From positions 9,114,001-9,178,000 of the forward strand of contig NZ_CP107880.1 in the NCBI RefSeq assembly GCF_036013745.1: a DNA stretch of 64,000 nucleotides, read 5' to 3'. Positions 50,482-59,857 of this stretch are shown piece by piece (the first letter of the stretch is position 1; each line of letters starts with the position of its first letter). The position numbers and the translations under genes were made by a program. The stretch comes from Streptomyces sp. NBC_00483. GTDB lineage: Bacteria; Actinomycetota; Actinomycetes; Streptomycetales; Streptomycetaceae. The notes under the pieces are model-generated. The model ran no database searches. It saw only the letters and a list, made by a program, of their open reading frames with translations, and was not told the origin of the DNA.

Positions 50482-50498
50482 ACCTAACAGCGTTAGGT
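50482..50498. promoter_or_regulatory. TetR-type operator before the P450 operon
   Basis: ACCTAACAGCGTTAGGT is a perfect palindrome (7-3-7) 40 bp upstream of the P450 ATG. Its form and place fit repression by the adjacent TetR-family protein. Confidence 0.75.
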
Positions 50499-50586
50499 GC
50501 CTTGGGCAACCATGTGATCAAGTTCGCCCGGTTGAAACGTCGCTATTCGGCCGACTCTTACCAAGGACCTTCTGGCGGTACGGACT

Positions 50587-51204
50587 TCAGGTCCCGGAGG
50601 GAAGCAGCCCGAGCAGGTCGTCCGCCCTCGACAGCACCGACTGCCGGTCGGTGGGGAAGGGCAGCGCCACGGCCATGGACACGATGCCGTGCAGCGAGGC
50701 CCACAGCAGCACGGCCAACTGCTCGTCGCCCGGGCCCTCTTCGCCACGCCGCAGGGGCGACACCGCGTCGCGCCACACCTGGAGCACCTCGCGCATCGGG
50801 CTCGAATCCGACTCCTCCCGAGGTACCTGGATCCGCTCGATGCCGAACATCAGCTGGTACACGCGCGGGTTGTCCAGGGCGTAACAGCAGTAGTGCCGCG
50901 CCATCGCCCGCAGCGCGGCACGCGGCTCCTCCTCCGCGGCGGCGTCCCTGGCCGTACGCAGTTCCACGGCCAGCCTCTGGTAGGCCCGCTGCGTGAGCGT
51001 GGCCATCAACTCCGCCCGGTTCCTGAAGTGCAGATAGATGCTGGGCGCGGAGATGCCCACCGCGCGGGCCACCGCCCGCAGCGACAGATCCCCTTCCCTG
51101 CCCGACTCCATCAGCATCCGTGCCGCGGTCCTCAGGATCTCGTCCTTGAGAGCGGCCCCCTCGCCCCACTGGCTCGGCTCACGCCGCTTGAACCCTTCGC
51201 CCAT
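50587..51204 (-). CDS. TetR-family transcriptional regulator
   Basis: A 205-residue regulator. The N-terminal helix-turn-helix (about 20-68) reads LRAVARAVGISAPSIYLHF, followed by the all-helical ligand domain with HYCCYALDNPRVYQLMFG and the C-terminal helix WASLHGIVSMAVALPFP, characteristic of the TetR C-terminal WHG-type domain. GGAGGGGG lies upstream of the ATG. It is transcribed toward the P450 operon and is its probable repressor. A second Cys pair (CC) in the ligand domain is unusual and might sense thiol-reactive compounds. Confidence 0.92.
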   Translation of the reverse strand: MGEGFKRREPSQWGEGAALKDEILRTAARMLMESGREGDLSLRAVARAVGISAPSIYLHFRNRAELMATLTQRAYQRLAVELRTARDAAAEEEPRAALRAMARHYCCYALDNPRVYQLMFGIERIQVPREESDSSPMREVLQVWRDAVSPLRRGEEGPGDEQLAVLLWASLHGIVSMAVALPFPTDRQSVLSRADDLLGLLPSGT

Positions 51205-51224
51205 CCCGCGCCCCCCTCCACCAC

Positions 51225-51262
51225 CGGTGGCGTCGACCGGACGGATCCCGTCGACGCCACCG
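51225..51262 (-). terminator. Terminator hairpin after the aldehyde dehydrogenase gene
   Basis: CGGTGGCGTCGAC (51225-51237) pairs with GTCGACGCCACCG (51250-51262) around a 12-base loop. It lies between the dehydrogenase stop and the TetR start on the same strand. Confidence 0.75.
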
Positions 51263-51294
51263 CCGTCTGCCTGGCTCCGCGCTGACGCTTACGC

Positions 51295-52629
51295 TTACGC
51301 GACCGTGCGGATGAGCTTCTTGTTCACGAACTCCTCGATGCCGGGACGGCCCAGCTCGCGGCCGAAGCCGGAGCGCTTGACGCCACCGAAGGAGAGCTCC
51401 GCACCCTCGGCGCCGACGCCGTTGATGAAGACCATGCCGGCCTCGATACGGTCCGCGACCCGCTGCGCCTGGTCGGCGTCGGTGGTGAAGACGTACGAAC
51501 CGAGGCCGTACGGGGTGTCGTTGGCGATCCGCAGGGCGTCGTCCTCGTCGTTGGCCTTGAAGACCATGGCGACGGGGCCGAACAGCTCCTGGCGGGCCGT
51601 GGCGTGCTCGGTGGTCAGGCCGGTGAGGACGCCGGCCGGGTAGTGGGCGCCGTCGCGCTTGCCCTCGGTGTGCAGCGTGGCGCCCTCGGCGACGGCCGCC
51701 GCCACCTGGCGCTCCAGGTTGTCGGCCGCGGCCACGGAGGACAGCGGGGCGCCGGACTGGCGCGCGAGGAGCTGGGCGGCGAACTTCTCCACGAACGAGT
51801 CGTACAGGTCGGAGACCACGACGAAGCGCTTGGCGGCGTTGCAGGCCTGGCCGGTGTTGTCGAGGCGGGCGGCGACCGCGGACTCCACGACCGCGTCGAG
51901 GTCGTCGGCGGACAGCACGACGAACGGGTCGGAGCCGCCCAGCTCGAGGACGACCTTCTTCAGGTTCCGCCCGGCGATCTCGGCGACCGCGGCCCCTGCC
52001 CGCTCGGAACCGGTGAGCGAGACACCCTGGACGCGCGGGTCGGCGATGACATCGGCGATCTGCTCGTTGGTGGCGTAGACGTTGACGTACGCGCCGGCCG
52101 GGAGGCCCGCCTCGCCGCACAGCTTCTCCAGGAGCGCCGCCGTGGCGGGACACTGAGGGGCGTGCTTGAGGACGATGGTGTTGCCGAGGGCGAGGTTCGG
52201 GGCGGCGAACCGGGCGACCTGGTAGGCGGGGAAGTTCCACGGCATGATGCCGAGGAGCACGCCGACCGGGCTGCGGCGGACGACCGCGCGGCCGGGACCG
52301 GAGGTGACGTTCACCGCCTCGTCGGCGAGGTACTCCTCGGCGTGGTCGGCGTAGTAGTGGTAGATGTCCACACAGAAGTCGACCTCACCCTCCGCCTCGT
52401 CGCGCGGCTTGCCCATCTCCCGCACGATGCTGTCCGCCAGCTCGTTACGGTGCTCGGCGTGCAGATCGCCGAGGCGACGCAGCAGCGCGGCACGCTCGGC
52501 CACGGTGCTGGTGCGCCCCCACGCGGTGGCCTGGTGCGCGGCGTCGACGGCCGCGGCCACCTCGGCGTCGGTGGCGGTGGGGTAGGTCTCGACGAGCTCG
52601 CCGGTGGCCGGGTCGGTGACTGCGTACAT
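51295..52629 (-). CDS. NAD(P)-dependent succinate-semialdehyde-type dehydrogenase
   Basis: A 444-residue aldehyde dehydrogenase of the Sad/GabD group. Landmarks are GIMPWNFPAYQVAR, LKHAPQCPATA, VSLTGSERAGAAVAEIAG, the general base in LELGGSDPFVVL and the catalytic Cys in NTGQACNAAKR. It oxidises semialdehydes to acids; exact substrate and cofactor are not readable. The start has GGAG eight bases upstream. It is followed by a strong hairpin, so it appears monocistronic. The divergent gene is an alpha-hydroxy-acid oxidase. Confidence 0.94.
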   Translation of the reverse strand: MYAVTDPATGELVETYPTATDAEVAAAVDAAHQATAWGRTSTVAERAALLRRLGDLHAEHRNELADSIVREMGKPRDEAEGEVDFCVDIYHYYADHAEEYLADEAVNVTSGPGRAVVRRSPVGVLLGIMPWNFPAYQVARFAAPNLALGNTIVLKHAPQCPATAALLEKLCGEAGLPAGAYVNVYATNEQIADVIADPRVQGVSLTGSERAGAAVAEIAGRNLKKVVLELGGSDPFVVLSADDLDAVVESAVAARLDNTGQACNAAKRFVVVSDLYDSFVEKFAAQLLARQSGAPLSSVAAADNLERQVAAAVAEGATLHTEGKRDGAHYPAGVLTGLTTEHATARQELFGPVAMVFKANDEDDALRIANDTPYGLGSYVFTTDADQAQRVADRIEAGMVFINGVGAEGAELSFGGVKRSGFGRELGRPGIEEFVNKKLIRTVA

Positions 52630-52918
52630 CGGATCTCCAGAAGAGTGCGAGGGGGCAGGAAACCAGGGCCTGTCGTTCGGACCAGGTCCTGGGTCGGCAC
52701 GCGGTCCTCACATGCCGCGAGGCCGACTGGTGAGAACCCTACGGCTCCGCGGCGGTGCGCACTCCAGCGGGCGACTCGATGTCACCCACCACGGCCGCCG
52801 TCGCGCCGTCCGGCGGGGGCCACGGATCATGGCCCTGTAATTTGCCGTCCACGGGCGCATCGTCCGTCGCCACGGCCGCCCGCAGGACCGCATTCGTCAC
52901 GCACCGCAGGAGGAACCC

Positions 52919-54136
52919 ATGAAACACCGACTGCCCCAGATCTCCGAGCTGCGCCCCCTGCTGAAGTTCGACGGGTTCAACCCCGACAGGCGCGCCGCCC
53001 GGCTCGGGAAGGCCGCCGACGTGTGGGATCTGCGCACGATAGCCAGGCGCCGTACACCCCGCCCGGCGTTCGACTACGTGGACGGCGCGGCGCAGCGGGA
53101 GTTGACGGTGCGGCGGGCGCGCAGGGCATTTGATGACGTCGTGCTTCTGCCGCGCATCCTGCACGGGACCGAGAAGGTGGACCTGAGCACGAGGATCGCG
53201 GGCGCGTCGTCCGAGCTGCCGTTCGGGATCGCGCCCACCGGGTTCACGCGCTTCATGCACGCGGAGGGTGAGGACGCCGGAGCCACCGCGGCCGCCAAGG
53301 CCGGCATTCCGTTCTCGCTGTCGACCATGGGCACTCGCTCGCTCGAACACGTCGCCGCCGCGGCACCGGACGGGCGCCGCTGGTTCCAGCTGTACCTCTG
53401 GAAGGACCGGCAGAAGTCGCTCGACCTCCTCCAGCGGGCCACGGCGAGCGGCTTCGACACGCTGCTTGTCACCGTGGACACCCCGGTGGCGGGGCAGCGG
53501 CTGCGTGACGCCCGCAACGGCATGGTGATCCCGCCGAGGCTCACCCTCAAGACCGTGCTCGACGCCTCGTACCGGCCCGAGTGGTGGTTCAACTTCCTCA
53601 CCACCGACCCGCTCAGCTTCGCCTCGCTGTCCGGTACGAGCCAGGACCTGCCGTCGCTCATCAACTCGATGTTCGACCCGACCCTGTCGATCGAGGACCT
53701 GGAATGGATCCGGTCCCAGTGGCCGGGGAAGCTGTTCGTCAAGGGTGTCCTCACGGCCGAGGACACCCGCCGCTCGCTCGACGCAGGCGCCGACGGCCTC
53801 GTCGTGTCCAACCACGGCGGACGCCAACTCGACCGCGCACCCGTCTCGTTCCACGCCCTGCCCGAGGTACGGGCCGAGGCCGGCGACGACGTGGAGATCA
53901 TCCTCGACTCCGGCATCATGTCCGGCGCCGACATCGTCGCCGCCCTCTGCGCCGGCGCCGACTTCACCCTCATCGGGCGTGCCTACCTGTACGGGCTGAT
54001 GGCCGGCGGCCGCGAAGGTGTGTCACGAGCCGTCGAACTGCTCGCCAGGGAGATCGAGGTGACCATGCAGCTCATCGGGGCGGCGACGATCGCCGACCTC
54101 GGACCGCATCTGCTGCGCACGCGGCACACGGGCTGA
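52919..54136 (+). CDS. FMN-dependent alpha-hydroxy-acid oxidase/dehydrogenase (LldD-like)
   Basis: A 405-residue FMN TIM-barrel enzyme oxidising L-2-hydroxy acids such as lactate. The flavin-binding and catalytic segments are GIAPTGFTRFMHAEGE, QLYLWKDRQ, VDTPVAGQRLRDARNG, FVKGVLTAEDTRRSLDAGAD, and the catalytic His/Arg loop SNHGGRQLD, then DSGIMSGADIV and IGRAYLYGLMAGG. GGAGGAA precedes the ATG. It is divergent from the semialdehyde dehydrogenase across 289 bp in which I see no clear operator. Confidence 0.94.
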   Translation: MKHRLPQISELRPLLKFDGFNPDRRAARLGKAADVWDLRTIARRRTPRPAFDYVDGAAQRELTVRRARRAFDDVVLLPRILHGTEKVDLSTRIAGASSELPFGIAPTGFTRFMHAEGEDAGATAAAKAGIPFSLSTMGTRSLEHVAAAAPDGRRWFQLYLWKDRQKSLDLLQRATASGFDTLLVTVDTPVAGQRLRDARNGMVIPPRLTLKTVLDASYRPEWWFNFLTTDPLSFASLSGTSQDLPSLINSMFDPTLSIEDLEWIRSQWPGKLFVKGVLTAEDTRRSLDAGADGLVVSNHGGRQLDRAPVSFHALPEVRAEAGDDVEIILDSGIMSGADIVAALCAGADFTLIGRAYLYGLMAGGREGVSRAVELLAREIEVTMQLIGAATIADLGPHLLRTRHTG

Positions 54137-54241
54137 TGCGGGTGCCCGCCGACGGTGACAGGGACGGGTGGACATCATCACCGGTCACCGTCGGACGGGG
54201 CAGACTCGGAAGCGGCGTACAGGGCAACCTCGGAAGGCGGC

Positions 54242-55786
54242 TCAGACGCCCGGCTTGGGCTCCGGCTCCGGCCGCGTGGTGAGGAGTTCGGTGATCTCCT
54301 GGGCGAGGTCCGTGCCGAGTTCGCCCCAGCCGGCCTTGTAGCCGTAGACGCTCGCCAGCGTACGGGCGTCGTAGTCGCCGTTCATGATGTCGATGTCATC
54401 GGGCGTGATGAGCGACGGGTGGGCGACGCCGACCGCGCCCGACACCTTCAGCAACTCCTTGCGCAGGGTGCGCAGATACATGGCGGCGCGGGTGGCCTTC
54501 GAGGGCGCGTCGAGGCCGCGCACCAGCCAAGGGTCCTGGGTGGCGATGCCGGTGGGGCACTTGTCGGTGTGGCACTTCTGCGCCTGGATGCACCCTATGG
54601 ACAACATCGCCTCGCGGGCTACGTTGATCATGTCGACGCCCAGGGCGAAGGCGACCGCGGCGTTCTCGGGCAGGCCGAGCTTGCCGGAGCCGATGAAGGT
54701 GAGCCGGTCGGTCAGGCCACGCTCGGCGAACGTGCTGTACACGCGCGAGAAGCCCATCCGGAACGGCAGCGACACCGAGTCGCTGAAGATCAGGGGAGCG
54801 GCGCCGGTGCCACCCTCCCCGCCGTCGATGGTCACGAAGTCGACGCCGCGGTCACCGCGCGCCATCAGGGTGGCGAGCTCCTCCCAGAAGCTCATCTCGC
54901 CGACCGCGCTCTTGATGCCGACCGGGAGCCCGGTCTCCGTGGCGAGCAGCTCCACGAAGTCCAGCAGGGAGTCCACGTCGTGGAACGCGGTGTGCCGCGA
55001 GGGCGAGGCGCAGTCCTTGCCGGCGGGGATGCCGCGGATCCCGGCGATCTCGGAGGTCACCTTCGCGCCCGGCAGCATTCCGCCGAGCCCCGGCTTGGCG
55101 CCCTGCGAGAGCTTGATCTCCAGCGCCTTTACGGGAGCGCTGTCGACGACGGCCTTGAGCTTGTCGAGGTTGAACGTGCCGTCCTCGTTGCGGCAACCGA
55201 AGTACGACGTGCCGATCTGGAGGATCAGGTCACCGCCGCTGCGGTGGTACGAGGAGAGGCCGCCTTCACCGGTGTTGTGCATCGTCCCGGCCAGCGCCGC
55301 GCCCTTGTTGAGCGCCGTGATCGCCGCGCCGGACAGCGAACCGAAGCTCATCGCCGAGATGTTCACGACGCTCGCGGGCCGGAACGCCTTGGCGCGCCCA
55401 CGCGGTCCGCCGAGCACCTTCGCCGAGGGCAGCGGGGCCTGCGGGTCGTGCAGGTCGGGGAGCGCCCCGGCGAACGTGCGCTGCTTGACGTACGCGTGGC
55501 CCTGCACGTGCTCGACGTCGTTGTCGGTGCCGAAGCCGAAGTAGTTGTTCTCCTCCTTCGCCGACGCGTAGATCCAGCTGCGCTGGTCGCGGCTGAAGGG
55601 ACGCTCCTCGTCGTTGGACGTGACGACGTACTGGCGCAGCTCCGGGCCGATCGTCTCCAGCAGGTACCGGGCGTGCCCGATCACGGGGAAGTTCCGCAGC
55701 AGTGCGTGCTTCTTCTGCACGAGGTCGCGGGCAGCGACCACCGCCAACGCGGTGGCGGCCGCCGCACCGATGTTCCGAGCACGCAT
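54242..55786 (-). CDS. FMN-binding glutamate-synthase-like protein (GltB C-domain family)
   Basis: A 514-residue protein of the stand-alone glutamate synthase FMN domain family. A hydrophobic N-terminus (IGAAAATALAVVAA) suggests membrane association. The core includes NISAMSFGSLSGAAITALN, GTMHNTGEGGLSSYH, LEIKLSQGAKPGLGGMLPG, VTIDGGEGGTGAAP and a 3Fe-4S type Cys cluster C-x5-C-x4-C in IGCIQAQKCHTDKCPTG. The glutaminase domain of full GltB is missing, so glutamate synthesis is not assured; physiological role unknown. The ATG has GAGGAGAGGAA upstream. It converges on the hydroxy-acid oxidase gene. Confidence 0.92.
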   Translation of the reverse strand: MRARNIGAAAATALAVVAARDLVQKKHALLRNFPVIGHARYLLETIGPELRQYVVTSNDEERPFSRDQRSWIYASAKEENNYFGFGTDNDVEHVQGHAYVKQRTFAGALPDLHDPQAPLPSAKVLGGPRGRAKAFRPASVVNISAMSFGSLSGAAITALNKGAALAGTMHNTGEGGLSSYHRSGGDLILQIGTSYFGCRNEDGTFNLDKLKAVVDSAPVKALEIKLSQGAKPGLGGMLPGAKVTSEIAGIRGIPAGKDCASPSRHTAFHDVDSLLDFVELLATETGLPVGIKSAVGEMSFWEELATLMARGDRGVDFVTIDGGEGGTGAAPLIFSDSVSLPFRMGFSRVYSTFAERGLTDRLTFIGSGKLGLPENAAVAFALGVDMINVAREAMLSIGCIQAQKCHTDKCPTGIATQDPWLVRGLDAPSKATRAAMYLRTLRKELLKVSGAVGVAHPSLITPDDIDIMNGDYDARTLASVYGYKAGWGELGTDLAQEITELLTTRPEPEPKPGV

Positions 55787-56165
55787 GATGTTCCTCTCCT
55801 CGACTGCTCGATACCCGACGTCACCGCTGGGCGGCGGACGACGTGGACGCCCGACGTCGAACTCGGCCGGTCAGGCTCGGGCGTTCGACGGCGAAGCGCC
55901 ACCTGATCGTAGAGGTCGGGGGTCGGGGAGGGCGTGACCGGGGGCGGGCGGGCACTCCCTCCCGCCAACAGCCATGGGGCGCGGAGCACTTCGCTTGTCA
56001 CAGCTCTTGTATTGCTTGAACCTGCAACCTACTTTGAAGGCGCTCCGGTGATGTATCGCTTCACAGCATGAAGACGTGGCCCTCCGCTGCCGCCGCCCGT
56101 CAAACGGCGAATCGGCTGCAGGAGGCCTTGTACGCGCTCAAGTGGACCTCGATGGAGAGGAACGC
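55787..56165. other. 379-bp divergent intergenic region
   Basis: No gene that I can support. It holds the divergent starts of the glutamate-synthase-like and GH3 genes. An AT-richer patch at about 56000-56030 (CTTGTATTGCTTGAAC) may be part of the GH3 promoter. A frame that begins at 56068 and a longer GH3 start at 56076 lack ribosome sites and typical codon use. Confidence 0.5.
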
Positions 56166-58154
56166 ATGCGTTCACGCAATCACCCCACGGGCGGCCGGCG
56201 AAGACTGGCCCTCGGGGCCGCCATCACCACCGTCGCCGCCCTCGTCGCCCAGCCGGGCATGCTCACCGCACCGGCCGGCGCCCACGGGAAACCGTCCGCC
56301 CCGCCCCGCCTGGAATCACGCGACGTACCGATCCTGGCCAAGGACGGCATCCGCTTCCGCGACCTGAACCGCGACGGCCGCCTCACGCCCTACGAGGACT
56401 GGCGCCTGAGCGCCACCGCACGCGCCCGTGACCTGCTGTCCCGGATGACCCTGGAGGAGAAGGCAGGGCTCCTCGTCCACGGCAACCTCCCCACATCGGG
56501 CGACGGATACGACGCGGCCGCGACGGCCCAACTGGTCGGCGAACGCCACGTCACCACCGCCATCACCCGCCTGTCGAAGTCGCCGGAGAAGGTCGCCGCG
56601 GCCAACAACAGCGTGCAGGCGATCGCCGAGAAGCAACGCCTCGGCATCCCCGCCGTGATCTCCACCGACCCGCGCAACGGGTTCTCCGTGGTCGAGGGCC
56701 AGACCGTCGCCGGCGCGGGCACGACGGCCATGCCCGACGCCATCGGCATCGCCGCCGCCCACAACACGCGCCTCACCGAGCGGCTCGGTGACATCGTCCG
56801 CCGCGAGTACCGGGCCGTGGGCATCACCGAAGGCCTGTCGCCGCAGGCGGACATCGCCACCGAGCCCCGATGGACCCGCATCGACGGCACCTTCGGCTCG
56901 GACCCGGAGACCGCGGGCCGCCAAGTGAACGCCTACGTCAAGGGAATGCAGCACGGCGCCGACGGCCTCGGCCCGGACAGCGCGGCCACCGTCACGAAAC
57001 ACTGGGTGGGCTACGGCGCCCAGGCGAACGGCTACGACAGCCACTACTACTACGGCCGCTACGCCACGTTCCCCGGCAAGAACTTCGCCGACCACATCAC
57101 GCCGTTCAAGGGCGCGTTCGCCGCGCACACCTCCGGCATCATGCCCACGTACTCGATCCTCAAGGACCTCACGTACAAGGGCCACAAACTGGACCAGGTG
57201 GGCGCGGGCTTCAACTCGTACCTCCTGAAGGACCTTCTCCGAGGCACCTACAAGTTCGACGGAGTCATCGTCTCGGACTGGGGCATCACCGGCGACTGCC
57301 CGCAGCAGTGCCTCGACAACCGGCCCCCGGCGTCCTTCATCGGGCCGTGGGGCGTCGGCATGCCCTGGGGCGTCGAGAACCAATCGATCCTCCAACGCAC
57401 GGCGCTCACCCTGAACGCGGGCGTCGACCAGATCGGCGGCAGCGACCAACCCTCGTACGTCGTCCAGGCCGTACGGCAGAAGCTGGTCGGCGAGCAGCGG
57501 GTGAACGAGGCGGCGCGGCGCGTGCTGGAGCAGAAGGTCCGCCTCGGCCTGTTCGAGAACCCGTACGTGGACGAGGACGCGGCCGGGCGCCTGGTCGGCA
57601 ACGTCGCGTTCCAGGCGGTGGGCGACAAGGCGCAGTCCGACTCCCTCACCCTCCTCAAGAACAGCGACCGAACCCTGCCCGCGCGTGGCGGCAAGGTCCG
57701 CACCGTCTACCTGTACGGCGTCTCCGTCGACGAGGCGAAGGCGCGCGGCCTGAAGGTGGTGGACGACCCGGCCGACGCCGATCTGGCGGTGGTACGACTC
57801 GCGGACCCCAGGGCCGGCTCCGACCTCACGGGCCTGGAGTTCCCCGACTCCGACCCCGCGTACCAGGCCCTGCGCAAGGCCGCGTCCACCGGCACCCCGA
57901 CGGTCGCCGTCCCCAAACTGACCCGCCCACTGATCCTGACAAACGTCACCCGCGCCGCCGACGCGGTCATGGCCAACTTCGGTGTCTCCGACGCCGTCCT
58001 GCTCGACACGATCTTCGGCAAACGCAGCCCGGACGGCAGGCTCCCCTTCGAGCTGCCGTCCTCGATGAAGGAGGTGGAGGCGCAGCGGGGCGACGTACCC
58101 GACGACACGGCGCATCCGCTGTACGAGCGGGGGTTCGGCCTCAACTACCGGTGA
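56166..58154 (+). CDS. Secreted glycoside hydrolase family 3 (beta-glucosidase-like)
   Basis: A 662-residue exported glycosidase. The twin-arginine-type signal RRRLALGAAITTVAALVAQ ends near AGAHG (about 41). A short calcium-loop-like DLNRDGRLTPYEDW follows at 66-79. The GH3 barrel includes MTLEEKAGLLVHG, TKHWVGYGAQ and the nucleophile Asp371 in VIVSDWG; the second domain has LLKNSDRTLPA and a C-terminal LFERGFGLNY-like end. The ATG at 56166 has GAGAGGAA upstream and begins the signal peptide cleanly. It probably releases sugars from plant or microbial beta-glucosides outside the cell. Confidence 0.94.
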   Translation: MRSRNHPTGGRRRLALGAAITTVAALVAQPGMLTAPAGAHGKPSAPPRLESRDVPILAKDGIRFRDLNRDGRLTPYEDWRLSATARARDLLSRMTLEEKAGLLVHGNLPTSGDGYDAAATAQLVGERHVTTAITRLSKSPEKVAAANNSVQAIAEKQRLGIPAVISTDPRNGFSVVEGQTVAGAGTTAMPDAIGIAAAHNTRLTERLGDIVRREYRAVGITEGLSPQADIATEPRWTRIDGTFGSDPETAGRQVNAYVKGMQHGADGLGPDSAATVTKHWVGYGAQANGYDSHYYYGRYATFPGKNFADHITPFKGAFAAHTSGIMPTYSILKDLTYKGHKLDQVGAGFNSYLLKDLLRGTYKFDGVIVSDWGITGDCPQQCLDNRPPASFIGPWGVGMPWGVENQSILQRTALTLNAGVDQIGGSDQPSYVVQAVRQKLVGEQRVNEAARRVLEQKVRLGLFENPYVDEDAAGRLVGNVAFQAVGDKAQSDSLTLLKNSDRTLPARGGKVRTVYLYGVSVDEAKARGLKVVDDPADADLAVVRLADPRAGSDLTGLEFPDSDPAYQALRKAASTGTPTVAVPKLTRPLILTNVTRAADAVMANFGVSDAVLLDTIFGKRSPDGRLPFELPSSMKEVEAQRGDVPDDTAHPLYERGFGLNYR

Positions 58155-58181
58155 CCGGGCTCGCCCATCCGCAGCGAGTTA

Positions 58182-58850
58182 TCAGCGGCTGACGGCCAGG
58201 CCGTCCACCAGGGCTCGGAGACCGTCCTTGTAAGTGTCCTTCGCGGTCAGTGGAGCCCAGCGGTCCGAGGCCTGTGCCAAGCGCGGCAGCTCGCTCGGAT
58301 CGAGATCGGCGAAGACCTGTTCCCGGTAGGTCGTACGGTCACCGTCGGCGCGCCGCCGGGCCGCCGTTGTCCTGACCACGATTTCGCCCGCGGTGTAGTA
58401 CCAGATCGCGCGGTAGCCGTGCACGGCCTGGTCGAGGGAGAGCCCGCACTCGACCAGGCCGTCGACGATCTGCTCGACGAACCACAGCGCGGACGTGGAC
58501 ATCAAGTCGTCGGCGGTCAGCACCTCCACGATCCAGGGGCAGGCGGCGAGCGCCTCGTGGATCGCCGCGGCGGCGACAACGACCCGCTCGCGAGGGCCGG
58601 CGGGAAGCTCGGGGCGGGTCAGCTCCCGCGCCGCGTAGTCGTCCAGCAGCAGGACGAGCAGTTCTTCCTTGTCGCGCACGTGGTGGTAGAGCGCCATCGG
58701 CGTACTGCCGATCTCGGCGGCCAGCCGACGCATGGTCAGCTTGTGCACGCCCTCCTCGGTCACGATCCGGCGAGCTGTCCCGATGATTTCCTCGCGAGAG
58801 ATACGGGGAGGTCGGCCCGGGGTTTTGCGCGGTGTTGACGGCTGCGGCAT
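58182..58850 (-). CDS. TetR/AcrR-family regulator (TetR C-terminal domain type)
   Basis: A 222-residue regulator. The helix-turn-helix (about 15-62) reads IIGTARRIVTEEGVHKLTMR and AAEIGSTPMALYHHVRDKEE, followed by a tetracycline-repressor-like C-terminal domain (LSLDQAVHGYRAIWYYTAGEIV). The ATG at 58848-58850 follows GGGGG; longer frames reach into the cupin leader. It faces a small cupin gene across 156 bp, which is its likely target, and converges on the GH3 gene. Confidence 0.9.
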   Translation of the reverse strand: MPQPSTPRKTPGRPPRISREEIIGTARRIVTEEGVHKLTMRRLAAEIGSTPMALYHHVRDKEELLVLLLDDYAARELTRPELPAGPRERVVVAAAAIHEALAACPWIVEVLTADDLMSTSALWFVEQIVDGLVECGLSLDQAVHGYRAIWYYTAGEIVVRTTAARRRADGDRTTYREQVFADLDPSELPRLAQASDRWAPLTAKDTYKDGLRALVDGLAVSR

Positions 58851-59006
58851 GCCCCCATCATCCCCCAGTAGTCGACACGGGCGACCCTCGGCGCTACATT
58901 TTCTTACACGTACAGAAAACCTCGAGGGCGGCCCGAGGTGGTGCCGACGGCAGCGGCCGCACCTACAACCCACCACCCCCGCACAGAAGTTGAGAGGAAC
59001 ACCGCC

Positions 59007-59399
59007 ATGACAACCACCAGCATTGACCTGTTCGCCTCGGCGCTGCACTTCAGCGCCGACGGTGGTGTCCGAGCCGCCGAACGACAGATGTCCGGCAGCG
59101 ACTCCGACGCCTGGCAGATCGCCACCTTCCACGTCGAGACCGACGCCGATGTGCACGCCGACCACTGGGAGATGCACCCGGAAGCCGAGGAGGCGGTGTG
59201 CTGCCTGACCGGAGGTGTCCGCCTGTACTTCCGTCCCGACGGGTCCGGCTCCGAGGACATGGTTCAGTTGCGGGCGGGCGCCGCTGCGGTCGTTCCTCGC
59301 GGCCGCTGGCACCGCCTCGAACTGGACGCACCCAGCGACCTGATGTCGATCACCCTCCGCAAGGGCACCCTCCTCGAAAGGCGCATCGACGCCCCCTGA
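59007..59399 (+). CDS. Single-domain cupin protein
   Basis: A 130-residue beta-barrel cupin. The first cupin motif lies around VHADHWEMHPEAEEAVCCL, with His and Glu metal-ligand candidates, and the second around AVVPRGRWHRLELD with His. It may bind a metal or a small ligand; two adjacent Cys could be redox-active. The ATG at 59007 has GAGAGGAA upstream. It is divergent from the TetR regulator. Enzymatic role unknown. Confidence 0.87.
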   Translation: MTTTSIDLFASALHFSADGGVRAAERQMSGSDSDAWQIATFHVETDADVHADHWEMHPEAEEAVCCLTGGVRLYFRPDGSGSEDMVQLRAGAAAVVPRGRWHRLELDAPSDLMSITLRKGTLLERRIDAP

Positions 59400-59449
59400 G
59401 TGCCGAATTGGGGGTGCTCACGAGCGTTGGGGGAGCATGCACTGCGTGA

Positions 59450-59857
59450 CTACCCCAGGACCGTGCCCGACGATTCCGTGTTGACCTCGCGCTTTCGGGA
59501 GAAGGTGCCGATGGCGACGTAGAAGCCCGGCAGGGCCGTCTTGTCGTAGATGGGCGTCCAGTCGTCGGCGACGTCGTACACGCCGGCGACGCCCTGGGGC
59601 CGGTTCGGGACGGCGAGGTCGGGGAAGCACCGGGCGGCGCGGGTGACTTGGGCCTCGAAGCGCTCCACGGTGGGGTTCGGGTTCGCGGCGTCCGGATCCT
59701 CGATCCACTCCAGCGGATCGCACTCCGGCTCGGTGCCGCCGATGAGCAGGTTCCCGCCGGTCTCGGGGCGCATGTACGTGCCCAGGTCCATGTCGCTGAT
59801 CACGAAGAAGTCGGCGTCGGGCGCGAGGAGCGGGGCGGGGGCGAGCCACTCATGTGG
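59450..59857 (-). pseudogene. Fragment of a DAO-type FAD-dependent oxidoreductase gene
   Basis: The frame from 59857 down to 59450 gives about 135 residues matching the interior of a sarcosine/D-amino-acid oxidase-like protein: DMDLGTYMRPETGGNLLIGG, EPECDPLEWIEDPD, GVAGVYDVADDWTPIYDKT and PGFYVAIGT. It lacks the N-terminal FAD-binding part; an in-frame stop at 59858-59860 cuts it upstream. After YVAIGT the sequence turns into FSRKREVNTESSG instead of the usual SGNQFKN, so the C-terminus is lost too. No intact partner is nearby. It is a relic of a rearrangement. Confidence 0.82.

Noticed and set aside
48580..50487. Long plus-strand open frame (about 635 codons) across the reductase, ferredoxin and P450 genes
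   Set aside because: Composition follows the antisense of three conserved genes; no domain is recognisable.
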